Numbered from the stretch's first letter, positions 16,632 to 25,259 are shown. The stretch is 64,000 bases of DNA from Thermoanaerobaculales bacterium (GCA_035358815.1 DAOPQC010000002.1:592620-656619); one strand, 5' to 3'. Translations and numbers: made by a program. Notes: a model not told the origin generated them from the sequence alone.

Positions 16632-17609
16632 TCAGCTCAGCAAGGCGGTCGCCAGGCTGAAGTAGATGAGGATCGTGCAGAGGTCGGCGAGGGCGAGGGT
16701 GATCGGCCCGGCCGCGATCTTGGGATCGAGCCTCGCCGCGTGCAGGACCGTCGGAACGCTCAACCCGAACAGGCTGGCGGCAGAGATCGTCATCAGCAGG
16801 CTGCCCCCGATGGCCAGTGCCTCGAGCCCGGTCCCGCGCCACAGCCAGGCGATCACGCCCACCGTCACCCCGCACGCCGCGCCGAGGAGAACCGCAGTGC
16901 CGAGCTCGCGACCCAGTGCCCTGGCGTACCACCGAAGCGTCGGCCGCGTCGACCGCAGGGCGTGGATCGCCACCGTCATCGACTGGACGCTGACGCTCTC
17001 GCCCAGCCCGAGCACCAGGGTCAGGAAGAAGGCGAGCACGAGGGCCTGGGCCAGGGTCACCTCGTAGGCGCTGACCAGCAGCGCGCACAGCGTGCCGCTG
17101 GCGATGGTGGCGGCGAGCCAGGGAAAGCGGAATCGGAACGCGCGCAGCGGCGAGGCGTCTCGGACCTGGGAGAGGCGGAAGCCGATCGATTCGAAGACCT
17201 CGCTCATCCGCTCCCGCTCGGTCAGGTCGAAGACCTCGTCCGAGAACACGCTGACATCGACCACGCCGACGATGTGCCGGTCGGGATCGACGACCGGGAA
17301 GGCCAGCAGCCGGTGGATCGCGAAGGCCTCGAGGGCTTCGAGCACCGTCGCCTCCACCGGGATCGTCACGACCCGCCGGATCATGACCTCGGACAGGGGC
17401 TGGTCGAGAGGCGCGATGAGCAGGCGCCGGGTCGGGACGACGCCGACCAGGGCGCCGCTGTCGTCCGCCACGTAGAAGTAGACGATCCGCTCGCCGAGGC
17501 CTCGCGACCGGATGTCGTCGAGCGCCTGCTGAACGGTCAGATCCTGGTGAAGCGTCGCGAAGTCCGTGCGCGCGACGGTCATGACCGGCTGCTGCATGTG
17601 GTCGGTCAT
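16632..17609 (-). CDS. MgtE-like Mg2+ channel lacking the N domain
   Basis: 325 residues. Two CBS motifs cover residues about 15-135 (DLTVQQALDDIRSRG, LLAFPVVDPDRHIVGVVDVSV), followed by the MgtE membrane domain (five helices from about residue 165). LVLGLGESVSVQSMTVAIHALR lines up with the family GGNxGxQS segment, and LADLCTILIYFSLA carries the conserved pore Asp. Full-length MgtE is about 450 residues because of an N-terminal superhelical regulatory domain, which is absent here. Gating by Mg2+ would then rest on the CBS pair. Confidence 0.8.
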   Translation of the reverse strand: MTDHMQQPVMTVARTDFATLHQDLTVQQALDDIRSRGLGERIVYFYVADDSGALVGVVPTRRLLIAPLDQPLSEVMIRRVVTIPVEATVLEALEAFAIHRLLAFPVVDPDRHIVGVVDVSVFSDEVFDLTERERMSEVFESIGFRLSQVRDASPLRAFRFRFPWLAATIASGTLCALLVSAYEVTLAQALVLAFFLTLVLGLGESVSVQSMTVAIHALRSTRPTLRWYARALGRELGTAVLLGAACGVTVGVIAWLWRGTGLEALAIGGSLLMTISAASLFGLSVPTVLHAARLDPKIAAGPITLALADLCTILIYFSLATALLS

Positions 17610-17750
17610 GCTCGCTCCACCTTCCGTCCTCCCCTCAGCGGTCGAAACCCCAGCCTCGGCCGACCGTCGGGTTGGCCAATGCCCGAGAAGGGTAGCAGTT
17701 CAGGCCGTCGCCAGGCCTGCGATTCCGGTCCGGCGACGGCTCGAGCGCCG

Positions 17751-18140
17751 TCAGGCGCCCGGGCCGGTCGGGATGGGAGCGGTCTTGGGGTTCGGCCCGT
17801 ACTGGTTGTCGCCAGCCTGGCTGTCCTGCACCGTGAAGATGATCAGCACGATCAGGCCGATGCAGGGGATCAGGCCGATCAGCAGCCACCAGCCGCTGCG
17901 GTTGGTGTCGTGCAGCCGGCGCACCCCCACTGCGATCCCCGGGATGAGGACGGCCAGCGCGTACAGCCCGCCCAGCACTCCGAAGCCTCGCTCGGCGCTG
18001 AAGGTGCCGACCATCCGGTCGACGATCATGAGCACGATGCTGATGATGATGTTGAACAGGACGAAGTTCCAGTACTCCCTGCGCCGTGCCCGTCCCTTGA
18101 ACTCCGCGTACTTCTTCAGGACTGCCAGATACCAGTTCAT
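17751..18140 (-). CDS. DUF805 membrane protein
   Basis: 129 residues of the DUF805 family: MNWYLAVLKKYAEFKGRARRREYW at the start, three or four helices, and IGVRRLHDTNRSGWWLLIGLIP with the family RRLHD.xxSGW motif. Membrane protein of unknown role. ATG with AAGGAGGGGG upstream. Confidence 0.85.
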   Translation of the reverse strand: MNWYLAVLKKYAEFKGRARRREYWNFVLFNIIISIVLMIVDRMVGTFSAERGFGVLGGLYALAVLIPGIAVGVRRLHDTNRSGWWLLIGLIPCIGLIVLIIFTVQDSQAGDNQYGPNPKTAPIPTGPGA

Positions 18141-18488
18141 GCCGTCACCCCCTCCTTCTCAGATGCGATGTCGACTCTCCACGAGGCGCCCGCCCACGGC
18201 TGGCCGGGTCCGCGGTGCCAGGCACTGAAACGCGGGACAACTATAGGGCACCTCCGGCAGGGCTGACAAACGTCCGATCCAATCGTGCGCCGGGAGCCTC
18301 CCGACATCGTCAGGCTCGGCGCAAAAGCGTCGAGAGCTCGGCCCGGATCGCGTCGGCGCCCCGGCAGGAACCGCTGGGCCGACGTTGGCGTGGCGACGCT
18401 GCCGGCAGGTGTCACTGGCCGGGCCGGCGAGCGCGGCACCCGCTTCCGGGAAGGCTTCCCGGGTGCGTGACGTCAGGGAGGCAGACCG
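18141..18488. other. Intergenic gap with a terminator-like hairpin
   Basis: No gene is supported here. The hairpin CCGGGAAG-G-CTTCCCGG (18446-18462) has perfect 8-bp arms and lies just downstream of the minus-strand cupin gene, so it probably ends that transcript. The rest is GC-rich and without features I can defend. Confidence 0.5.
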
Positions 18489-18860
18489 TCAGCGGGCCCC
18501 TTGGATGAGCTCCGGATCGGCCACGGTGCGGTCGCCGCCGGCGTCGCCGGTGTTGAGGGTCCCGGCCGGCTCGAACAGCAGCACGTGGGTCTCGACGCCG
18601 GCGCGGGGGCAGTGTTCAACGCCGCGCGGGACGACCACCAGCTCACCCTCGCGGACGGTCACGGTGTGATCGCGGTACTGCATCTCGAGCAACCCGGTGA
18701 GGACCAGAAAGAGCTCGTCGGCGTTGGCGTGCGCGTGCCAGACGAACTCGCCCTCGAGCTTCACGAGCTTGACCTGCTGCCCGTTGAGCTCGGCGATGAT
18801 CTTGGGATCCCAGGGAGTGTCAAACGACGATAGCAGCTTGGCGAGGTTGATCGGCTTCAC
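18489..18860 (-). CDS. Cupin domain protein
   Basis: 123 residues. Homology begins at VKPINLAKLLSSF, so I chose the GTG at 18860, which has GGAG six bases upstream; the ATG at 18872 is an alternative. HAHANADELFLVLTGLLEMQ gives the first cupin motif (HxH and Glu), and VPRGVEHCPRAG the second. The C-terminal tail TLNTGDAGGDRTVADPE is typical of this cupin group. A near-copy of its last 30 bases recurs inside a gene remnant at 26056-26085. Confidence 0.85.
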   Translation of the reverse strand: MKPINLAKLLSSFDTPWDPKIIAELNGQQVKLVKLEGEFVWHAHANADELFLVLTGLLEMQYRDHTVTVREGELVVVPRGVEHCPRAGVETHVLLFEPAGTLNTGDAGGDRTVADPELIQGAR

Positions 18861-19007
18861 GTGGCTCTCCATTCGACGCCGCCAGAGCGAGATCCACAGG
18901 CCAGTCAACGGGCTGACCGGGCTTGCGCTTACTGCAGCCCGTCGATTCCGGCCGAGGAGGCGATGAGTCTGCACCTGGAAAGTACCACGAGCCCGAGCCG
19001 GGACCGG

Positions 19008-19817
19008 TCACTGCCGGTCGCGTTCAGCCGCTTGCCCGCCCTGGAAGGGAGCGAGCCGCATCGGGATGAGCATGGGCACGTGGCGCTGGTAGCGGCGATA
19101 GTCCGCGCCGAAATCCGAAACCAGGTCTCGCTCCTCCAGGATCGCGCCGATCACGATCCAGGTCGTCCAGGCGACGTTGAACAGGATCCGATCCGCAGTC
19201 AGCTCAGGGTAGGACCAGATCATGAGCAGCATGGCGGTGTAGAGGGGGTGGCGCACCCACCGGTAGGGACCGCGGATCGTCAGCGGAACCTGCCGGGGTT
19301 GTCGGTCGGACGACAACGCCTCGATCGGTCGCACGCCGAACGGGTCGTAGTGGCGCAGGGCTCGAATGCCGGCGCCGAGCACGACGAAACCGAGAGCGGC
19401 CAGGCTTCGCAGCGCCCACCGGAGTGGCCCGCCTGCGCCGACGATCACGAGGTCAGTGGGCTGCCATGCCACCAGCAGGACCCCCAGCGTCAGCCCGGAC
19501 GCGATGGCGTAGGTCGCCGGGATAAACGGGCGGGGCACGGACCGCGCGATCCGGTCCTGGCACGACCTGCGGATCATTCCGCTGTGCTGGACGAAGAAGC
19601 CGATGCAGAGCAGGCCGTCGAGCAAGAGCCCGGAGGCCGTCGTGGAGGCCAGCCGAATCACTCGTACCGGTCCGATGAGCACGAAGAGGACGAACCCCAG
19701 CAGCGACGCCGCACCGATCGTCCGGGCGGCAAGCACCGTGAGTTGCGCCCGAAGCGGCATTGAGCTCTTCTTGAGGATGAGATCGCTCGACGCAGTGTGA
19801 TGCCTCGGCGCCTTCAT
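19008..19817 (-). CDS. ICMT/PEMT-like membrane methyltransferase
   Basis: 269 residues with about six helices. The C-terminal catalytic signature is TIRGPYRWVRHPLYTAMLLM, followed by WTTWIVIGAILEERDLVSDFGADYRRYQRHVPMLIP, the isoprenylcysteine/phospholipid methyltransferase motif where RHP and EE.xL...Y.Y bind S-adenosylmethionine. Probably methylates a small or lipid-linked thiol or amine in the membrane. The ATG overlaps the stop of the upstream gene by four bases (ATGA). Confidence 0.8.
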   Translation of the reverse strand: MKAPRHHTASSDLILKKSSMPLRAQLTVLAARTIGAASLLGFVLFVLIGPVRVIRLASTTASGLLLDGLLCIGFFVQHSGMIRRSCQDRIARSVPRPFIPATYAIASGLTLGVLLVAWQPTDLVIVGAGGPLRWALRSLAALGFVVLGAGIRALRHYDPFGVRPIEALSSDRQPRQVPLTIRGPYRWVRHPLYTAMLLMIWSYPELTADRILFNVAWTTWIVIGAILEERDLVSDFGADYRRYQRHVPMLIPMRLAPFQGGQAAERDRQ

Positions 19818-20164
19818 GGGCGCTGGACCGCCCAGCTCAAGAACAGGTACGCGACGCCGGCGAGGTACAGCGCTCCGAATATGGTCTGGTTGTGCCGGGC
19901 GAGCCACTCCGGGAGGAAGATGTCGAAGTTCGCCCGCCGGTCGTCGGTGTAGCGAGCCGCCAGCGGCGTCAGCGGACAGCGCCGGCGGTTGAGCACGATC
20001 ACCAGCACCTCGACGAGCACGATCCCGGCGAACCAGGTCGCGGCCACGCGCTCGCCGCGCCACGTCAGCACCGGGATCGCCGCGATGCAGAGGACGAAGA
20101 ACGCCCACACGATGGTGTGGACGGTCTTCACCGCGAGCAACGCTCTATGACGAGGCCGGCTCAT
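19814..20164 (-). CDS. Small membrane protein (DUF2784-like)
   Basis: 116 residues with three helices. NRRRCPLTPLAARYTDDRRANFDIFLPEWLARHNQTIFGALYL is a conserved cytoplasmic loop seen in uncharacterised proteins of this size, and RCPLTPL resembles the DUF2784 motif. It overlaps the downstream methyltransferase by four bases and its 5' end overlaps the upstream cupin by 20 bases, so the three are one operon. Function unknown. Confidence 0.65.
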   Translation of the reverse strand: MSRPRHRALLAVKTVHTIVWAFFVLCIAAIPVLTWRGERVAATWFAGIVLVEVLVIVLNRRRCPLTPLAARYTDDRRANFDIFLPEWLARHNQTIFGALYLAGVAYLFLSWAVQRP

Positions 20165-20507
20165 CCTCGAAGGCCTCCGCGGCGAGGTCGAAGCTCGGCG
20201 TGTGCACGAGAAGCACCCTGGCGCGCTCTCCGGTCGGGTTGCGATAGCTGAACCGCTCGCCCTTTCGGACGATGCAGCAGTCGCCGGCGGTGATGTCCAG
20301 TGTCTCGGCCCCGAGAGTGAATGAGAGACTCCCCTCGAGCATGAAGTAGTACTTGTCGGATCTCTTCGACCACGCGCGACGATGACTCGCGCCTGCCGGC
20401 ACGGTGATCTCCGCGATTGACGAGCTGACTCCCATGCCCGCGGTGTAGTCGCGAATCTCGAGACCCTCGAAGTCGAAGGGCCGCAGCGCGTCTCGCTCGA
20501 TCTTCAT
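20145..20507 (-). CDS. Cupin domain protein
   Basis: 120 residues; ATG with GGGAGG five bases upstream. A degenerate cupin core is present: RRAWSKRSDKYYFMLEGSLSFTLGAETLDITAGDCCIVRKGERFSYRNP. The first-motif His pair is missing, so metal binding is doubtful; it may bind a ligand without catalysis. First gene of the cupin / small membrane protein / methyltransferase operon. Confidence 0.7.
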   Translation of the reverse strand: MKIERDALRPFDFEGLEIRDYTAGMGVSSSIAEITVPAGASHRRAWSKRSDKYYFMLEGSLSFTLGAETLDITAGDCCIVRKGERFSYRNPTGERARVLLVHTPSFDLAAEAFEDEPASS

Positions 20508-20534
20508 GACTGCCTCCCAGCCAACAGCCGCAAA

Positions 20535-21032
20535 TCAGGCATTGGGCGGCTCATAGAGGCGGGCCGCTCCGGTCTCGCAGTCGACCTCCACGAGCTCGTC
20601 CGCCGGACAGGTGTGGAACGAGACAACGATCATGTTTTCGCCGGCGGGCGTGAACTCATGGGCGACGTTGTGACCGATGACGAGCCACTTCTCCGCGAGC
20701 GAGGTCTCGCGCGACGCGAACGGGACCATCGCTGTGACCTCACATCCCACGTTTGCGATGCCCTTGCCGCGAACCATGACCATGTGCTGGACGCTGTTGG
20801 GATGGTAGTGAGCGCCGGACGGCACATCCCGCCTGAGAAGGAAGATCCAGCCTGACCTGATGCCCTGGGGAAGCTCGCAGCGGATCGAGCCCAGGTCCAC
20901 CGACCGCCAGACGAAGGTGCGGTCGGATCGGGCAAGGTCGAGTTCAAGGCGCTCAACAACCGCTGCAAACGCCTCCTGGCGCAGGAGACTCTCGACGGCG
21001 CGGCTCAACAGCTCGAGATCAGCCTCGTCCAT
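20535..21032 (-). CDS. Cupin-like protein of unknown function
   Basis: 165 residues starting MDEADLELLSRAVESLL. An N-terminal helical part (about 60 residues) is followed by a beta-barrel with GAHYHPNSVQHMVMVRGKGIANVG, where HxH and the following Gln/His suggest a metal-binding cupin-like fold, and GHNVAHEFTPAGENMIVVSFHTCPADE towards the end. Related to uncharacterised cupin-fold proteins; no specific name. An upstream in-frame start at 21053 is possible. Confidence 0.6.
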   Translation of the reverse strand: MDEADLELLSRAVESLLRQEAFAAVVERLELDLARSDRTFVWRSVDLGSIRCELPQGIRSGWIFLLRRDVPSGAHYHPNSVQHMVMVRGKGIANVGCEVTAMVPFASRETSLAEKWLVIGHNVAHEFTPAGENMIVVSFHTCPADELVEVDCETGAARLYEPPNA

Positions 21033-21147
21033 GATCGCTTCCCTGCGACCCACCTCGCAGCCGACGTTGACGAAATGTAGGCCTTGACGGGCGGGCCTGC
21101 AAGCGCAGCGACTGGTTGGACCGGGTTGCCCCTCAGCCGCGAGTGCT

Positions 21148-21594
21148 TCAGCCCGGGATCTCGGCCTCGACGAGCAGCGCCAGCAGGCTGAGCGATTCCT
21201 GCCAGCCGAGGTAGCAGGCCTCGGGCGGGATGACCTCCGGGATCCCCTCCTGGACGATGGCGAGCTCGGTCCCGCACGAGACTGGGGTCAGGGCCACCGT
21301 CACCTGCATGACGCCGGGGAGGTTCGGGTCGTCGAACCGGTCCGTGTGCCGAATGCGCCGGTTGGGCTCGAGCTCGAGATACTCGCCGCCAAACGAGTGG
21401 CCCTGGCCGGTGGCGAGGTTCGTGAACGACATCTTGTAGCTGCCGCCGACCCGGACGTCGATCTGGTGGACCTTGCCGGTGAAGCCGTGTGGCGGCAGCC
21501 ACTTGACCATGGCGTCGGGGTCGAGAAACGCCCGGTAGACCTTGTCGGGCGACGCGCGCAGCACGCGGTGAAGTCGGACGGTGCTCGTGGACAT
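21148..21594 (-). CDS. AHSA1/SRPBCC family protein
   Basis: 148 residues. The AHSA1 pattern is clear: LHRVLRASPDKVYRAFLDPDAMVKWLPPHGF at the start, GGSYKMSFTNL and GEYLELEPNRRIRHTDRFDDP in the middle, and CYLGWQESLSLLALLVE as the closing helix. START-like fold that binds a hydrophobic ligand or acts as a co-chaperone-type module; function not assigned. ATG with GGAGGAG upstream. Confidence 0.88.
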   Translation of the reverse strand: MSTSTVRLHRVLRASPDKVYRAFLDPDAMVKWLPPHGFTGKVHQIDVRVGGSYKMSFTNLATGQGHSFGGEYLELEPNRRIRHTDRFDDPNLPGVMQVTVALTPVSCGTELAIVQEGIPEVIPPEACYLGWQESLSLLALLVEAEIPG

Positions 21595-21632
21595 ACTGTC
21601 TCCTCCGTTCGATCGGCTGTGATGCCTAACTC

Positions 21633-21648
21633 TGCCGGGCGCCCGGCA
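21633..21648. repeat. 16-bp perfect palindrome next to a lone GTTAGGC core
   Basis: TGCCGGGC/GCCCGGCA, directly followed on the minus strand by GTTAGGC (21624-21630), the integron core motif. No partner core is found within 150 bases upstream, so I do not call an attC site here. The gap 21595-21851 otherwise shows no gene. Confidence 0.4.
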
Positions 21649-21851
21649 ATTTCGGCAAGCTGCCCGACGTCACCGCCATCGATCGCTGAAACGTGACCGG
21701 AGGCACGTGCCACCGCACCCGTGCTGTCGACCGAAGCGAGCGAGCTGCCCGAGGACGTGCGCCTACGGGAGCTGGGGCTGGCCGCGGACAGCGGAGGGCC
21801 GATCTGCACGGGGCGGTTCTCTGACAGAGCCACCGCCGTTGCGGCGCATGG

Positions 21852-22190
21852 TCAAAGGTGAAGCGCCAGCTTCAAGCCAGCGTCTACCGCAGCCATCACG
21901 CGGCGCGGCAAGCTGGCCACCCGCTTGGTGAGGACACGCTTGTCGATGGTCACGATCTGGGAGACGTTGACGACCGAGCCCTTTCTCAGCCGTGAGTGCT
22001 TGCGTTCCAGCAGAACGTTTCCGGGTGCGGCGGCGAGCGCCCTGTTCGAGGTGATGGCGGCGACCATCACCGTCTGGATGTTGCTCGCATTGAACTCGTC
22101 CGCTTGCACGACGAGCACGGGCCGCCGGAACCCAGGCCCTGAGCCGCTGGGGGGCGGCAACGAGGCCCACCACACCTCGCCCCGCTGCAT
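21852..22190 (-). CDS. mazF: MazF/PemK-type endoribonuclease toxin
   Basis: 112 residues. The MazF fold is clear from MQRGEVWWASLPPPSGSGPGFRRPVLVVQADEFN, NIQTVMVAAITSN, and LRKGSVVNVSQIVTIDKRVL near the end. It would cleave mRNA when free of its antitoxin. The ATG at 22190 shares its A with the antitoxin stop (TGATG) and has GAGGAG inside the antitoxin tail, so translation is coupled. Two upstream in-frame GTGs are less likely starts. Forms a toxin-antitoxin pair with 22190-22426. Confidence 0.88.
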   Translation of the reverse strand: MQRGEVWWASLPPPSGSGPGFRRPVLVVQADEFNASNIQTVMVAAITSNRALAAAPGNVLLERKHSRLRKGSVVNVSQIVTIDKRVLTKRVASLPRRVMAAVDAGLKLALHL

Positions 22191-22426
22191 CACCACTCCT
22201 CGCTGGCGAGAACCTCGGCCTGCGCCCGCTCGAGGGCGAGATCGAGCGAGGGTGATTCGCGTGCGTAGACCTCGTTCAGCCGTTCGGTCACGCCTCGAGA
22301 CCGCAGGGCCGCGACGAACTGTGCGACCGCGGTTGCGTACAGCTCGCTGCGGCTCACGCCGAGCCGCTCCGCGAGCTCTTCGGCAGCCTGGAACACCTCG
22401 TCCGGGATCGAGATCGCCGTCTTCAC
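22190..22426 (-). CDS. mazE: Ribbon-helix-helix antitoxin of the MazF pair
   Basis: 78 residues. VKTAISIPDEVFQAAEELAERLGVSRSELYATAVAQF is a CopG/MetJ-type ribbon-helix-helix DNA-binding domain; the C-terminal part (VTERLNEVYARESPSLD) should wrap the toxin. Starts at GTG 22426; the frame continues upstream without a good start. A perfect 18-bp palindrome lies eight bases upstream, consistent with autorepression. Immediately followed by the toxin gene. Confidence 0.82.
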   Translation of the reverse strand: MKTAISIPDEVFQAAEELAERLGVSRSELYATAVAQFVAALRSRGVTERLNEVYARESPSLDLALERAQAEVLASEEW

Positions 22427-22433
22427 GACCTCA

Positions 22434-22451
22434 GTATAACCGTGGTTATAC
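22434..22451. promoter_or_regulatory. Antitoxin operator palindrome
   Basis: Perfect dyad GTATAACC-GT-GGTTATAC, seven bases upstream of the antitoxin GTG. Position and symmetry fit the operator bound by a ribbon-helix-helix antitoxin dimer. AT-rich halves could overlap the -10 element of the promoter. Confidence 0.7.
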
Positions 22452-22630
22452 CTTTCAGCACACCTGAACGCCGATTCCGGGTCAGGGTTTCGCATGCTGA
22501 CCACAAGGTGACCTGCGCGCACGAGTGACAACCGCTGCACGGTTGCTCGACGTCGCGCGGGATGATCACCGGCTCGACCTCGCCCACCCTGCCCGTCCGG
22601 TCGCGGCACTCCGTGACGATTGCCGCAGAG

Positions 22631-23172
22631 TCAATCGAAGGCGTCGAACTCGGGACGGTAACGGGCGACGCCGGCCGCGCCCGCCATCGCCGTCGGCTGG
22701 AGGACGCGGACCATGAAGGCCTCGTCCGGCACCTCCTACTGGCACGAGATGCCGTGCGCCGACGCGCGTTCGAAGCCGAAACGCGGGTAGTAGCCGGGGT
22801 GGCCGATCACGATCACGAACGGGCAGCCAGAGCGCTCGAGCCGCGCGATGCCTTCCTCGACGAGTCGGCCCCCGATGCCGTCCCGCTGGTGCTCCGGCAG
22901 CACCGCCATCGGCGCCAAGCCCATGCCCCGATGGTGGCTTCGCCGGTCGGCACGGTCACCGGGCTGAACAGGATGTGGCCCACCACCCGGCCGTCGAGCT
23001 CGGCAACCAGGGACTTCAGCCCCGCACAACCAGCGCGCAGCGCGTCCACCAGGTCCGCCTCGTCGGGCTGGCCAATGGCGGCGAGGTCGATCGCCCGCAC
23101 CTGACCAACGTCCCGCGGCGTCTCATCGCGAATCAGGAGCGCTGTCCGATCGCCTCGCAACGACGGCAGCAC
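22631..23172 (-). pseudogene. GNAT acetyltransferase gene with frameshift and amber stop
   Basis: Read on the minus strand, the N-terminal part (LIRDETPRDVGQVRAIDLAAIG..., to HILFSPVTVPTGEATIG) is in one frame. The rest (MGLAPMAVLPEHQRDGIGGRL..., YYPRFGFERASAHGISC) is in another. A single lost base near 22926 explains the shift. After SCQ there is an in-frame TAG (22736-22738), beyond which EVPDEAFMVRVLQP continues to a normal stop at 22631. The full-length ancestor is a YhbS-like GNAT. Two independent lesions indicate a pseudogene. Related decayed copies lie at 26056 and 29896. Confidence 0.88.
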
Positions 23173-23263
23173 GAGCAGCGAGCGGCGAACTCAGGAGTCG
23201 AATCCACCATAGCCCCAGACGCGCGCCGCCGGGCTCGATGAGTGCCGCGCGAAAGACGGAGGC

Positions 23264-24037
23264 TCAGAAGCGGATGCCGAGTCCAATCGCGCCGAGGCCA
23301 TGCGAGAGGGCGACCTCGGACTCGGGGAAGACGACGACCTCACCGTTCGACGCCTCGTCCTGCCATGGCCCAATGGTGCCGTCCTGGAGCCACCGGTACT
23401 GTACAAGCAGGAGGAAGTAGAAGCGGCTGGCAGGCGGGTAGGTGACGGCGGCCTCGACCAAAATTCCCGGCTCCCAGCTGCTCGACTCGCTGACAACGCC
23501 GTAGTACTGACCGACCGACGTGTCCACCCGGTTCACGGCGATTCCGGCCCCCAGCCAAGCGGCCGGCAGCACCTGGTACCAGGCCATCGGCGCGATCGTC
23601 AGTATCTCTACCTCCGAGTCGATGGAAAAGGAGAACAATGGCTCGCCCTCGACGTTCCGGTTGCCGCTGACGCTGCCGAATCTCGTGAACCCGCCGCCGA
23701 CACCGATCAGCCACTTGCTGTCACCGAAACGACGGCGCGCCGCACTCCAGATCGACGTCGAGTCGCTGCCGCTGCTGGGAAAGTCCAGGTGCCCCCAGTC
23801 CGAACCCAGGTCGATGTCGTCGTCGAAGCCCGCGGCGGCCATCGCGTCCTCCATGTCGTCGAGCGGGCCTCCGATCGATGCCCCCGGGGCAATCTCGATC
23901 GACCAATTGCGCACCGGTTTCGGTGAAGGAGGCTCGTCCGCTGCCGCGAGCGAAGGCCCGAGCAGGAGCACGGCGGCGACGACGGAGACGATGAACGCGC
24001 GGACGGAGGGGCTCGCACACCACCCGAGAGCGAACAT
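23264..24037 (-). CDS. Outer-membrane-type beta-barrel protein, copy 1
   Basis: 257 residues with a signal peptide (cleavage about residue 33, AAADEPP). The mature chain alternates hydrophobic and polar residues in strands ending with aromatic residues; the very C-terminus (GLGAIGLGIRF) ends in Phe, as outer membrane proteins do. An acidic segment after the signal (DDMEDAMAAAGFDDDIDLGSD) is unusual. About half identical over its full length to the 257-residue protein at 26329-27102. ATG with GAGGTGAG upstream. Function unknown. Confidence 0.7.
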   Translation of the reverse strand: MFALGWCASPSVRAFIVSVVAAVLLLGPSLAAADEPPSPKPVRNWSIEIAPGASIGGPLDDMEDAMAAAGFDDDIDLGSDWGHLDFPSSGSDSTSIWSAARRRFGDSKWLIGVGGGFTRFGSVSGNRNVEGEPLFSFSIDSEVEILTIAPMAWYQVLPAAWLGAGIAVNRVDTSVGQYYGVVSESSSWEPGILVEAAVTYPPASRFYFLLLVQYRWLQDGTIGPWQDEASNGEVVVFPESEVALSHGLGAIGLGIRF

Positions 24038-24149
24038 GACTCACCTCGTCTGCACAGGTTTGTGCTTGTATTGTAGACCTCGGTCAGACCACTGCCAACC
24101 GCTGACGCGACGACCGACGGGAGGATGCCAGGACTGGCCGCCCCGCCAG

Positions 24150-24674
24150 TCAGTCGCGGCCGAGCACCTTGGCGATCGCGGTGATCGTGCTCCAGCTCCG
24201 GCTGGTGGCCGGCACCCCGAACAGCCGGTCGATCGTGCCGAGGTGGCCGATGGCCTTCATCTGGCGCCGGTAGAGGCCGAAGACGAAGCGGCCGTCCCGC
24301 CCGAGGATCTTCAGCAGCCACTCGCCGCCGGCAGGAAGGCAGATGGGCGTCGCCGGCGCCGAGCGAGGCCTTCGGGAAAGGACGCCCACAAAATGACCGA
24401 TGTCCGGTCGCAGGGGCTCGTCCGCGAAGGGGTTCTCGGACACCAGCCTGAGAATGTCCCGGCCCTGGCAGATCATGATTTCGGTCTCGAAGGGCAGCCT
24501 GGCTGCCAGCTCGCTGCGCAGCTCGGCCTGCGTGACCGGCCGCCGGAACACGAAGGTGCCCGCCGCGCCAATGTTGACGGCGTCGAGGTGCCCGAGCTCC
24601 CGGGCGAGGATGGTCGGCCGGAAGGTCCGGTGCCCACCGACGTTGACGCCCCTCAGGAAGACCACGAGTGCCAC
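24150..24674 (-). CDS. DUF1697 family protein
   Basis: 174 residues. DUF1697 hallmarks: VVFLRGVNVGGHRTF at the start, AVNIGAAGTFVFRRPVTQAELRSELAARLPFETEIMI, and a C-terminal SRSWSTITAIAKVL. The family has a ferredoxin-like fold and no established function; it is often found in accessory DNA. Starts at GTG with GGGAGGG upstream. Confidence 0.85.
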   Translation of the reverse strand: MALVVFLRGVNVGGHRTFRPTILARELGHLDAVNIGAAGTFVFRRPVTQAELRSELAARLPFETEIMICQGRDILRLVSENPFADEPLRPDIGHFVGVLSRRPRSAPATPICLPAGGEWLLKILGRDGRFVFGLYRRQMKAIGHLGTIDRLFGVPATSRSWSTITAIAKVLGRD

Positions 24675-24709
24675 GAGCTCCCTCCCGCTGACTCACCGAG
24701 GTGCCAAGG

Positions 24710-24729
24710 TGTCGGCCCTGGCACTCAAT
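24710..24729. repeat. TGTCGGCCCTGGCACTC repeat copy
   Basis: One copy of a short sequence that recurs twice at 30121-30196. Here it overlaps a hairpin (GAGTGCCA ... TTGGCACCTC) between two minus-strand genes. It could be a terminator or a spread repeat. Confidence 0.5.
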
Positions 24730-24753
24730 CCTGCAGCGCGAGACTTCGGATGG

Positions 24754-25107
24754 TCAAGGCCATTCCTTCAGCATGCGGATGCGGTCCGCCCAATCGGTGA
24801 CGAGCTCGCAAACCGCGTCGGGCACATCGTCGTGCTCGAGAATCCCCTCTGCAACCGCAATCCCGACAAGCTCCTCCGGAGAAACACGGCTGTACTTCGT
24901 CCAGAGGTCGCGGGAATCCCCATCGTGGTACTCGTGGATCGAGTCGTTGAGCTGAGCGACGCCGATCCTGCCGGCGCGCCAGTCCGCAAAATCGCTCTCG
25001 AGCCGTGACAGGCAGCGGGTCAGCTCCCGTTCGTAGGCCAGCGCCGCGAGCTTCCTCAGGATCTTGCGCTCCGCTTTCGTCGACTGCCGCACAGGTTCCA
25101 TGTTCAC
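24754..25107 (-). CDS. Hypothetical soluble helical protein
   Basis: 117 residues, all-helical, highly charged: ERKILRKLAALAYERELTRCLSRLESDFADWRAGRIGVAQLNDSIHEYHDGDSRDLWTKY. No signal or membrane segment. I know this pattern only from uncharacterised proteins in accessory DNA. Start may be the GTG at 25107 or the ATG two codons later. It sits at the left edge of the remnant-rich region. Confidence 0.6.
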   Translation of the reverse strand: MNMEPVRQSTKAERKILRKLAALAYERELTRCLSRLESDFADWRAGRIGVAQLNDSIHEYHDGDSRDLWTKYSRVSPEELVGIAVAEGILEHDDVPDAVCELVTDWADRIRMLKEWP

Positions 25108-25259
25108 GCACCCTCATGGAGACGAGCGTTGAGCCTGCTCAGCGCGAATGGGATTCCGATCGCAAATACACCGCTGAAAAACGACATCGAGAGAACTGTA
25201 TCGGATTTGCGCCGTGGCGGTGATCCTGCCATGGGCGGGCGGGGCCGTTCGATCAGGGG

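Noticed and set aside
21601..21660. Possible fourth attC site at the GTTAGGC next to the 16-bp palindrome
   Set aside because: Only one core motif is present and the palindrome is not flanked by paired L arms; no RYYYAAC-type core within 150 bases on the expected side.
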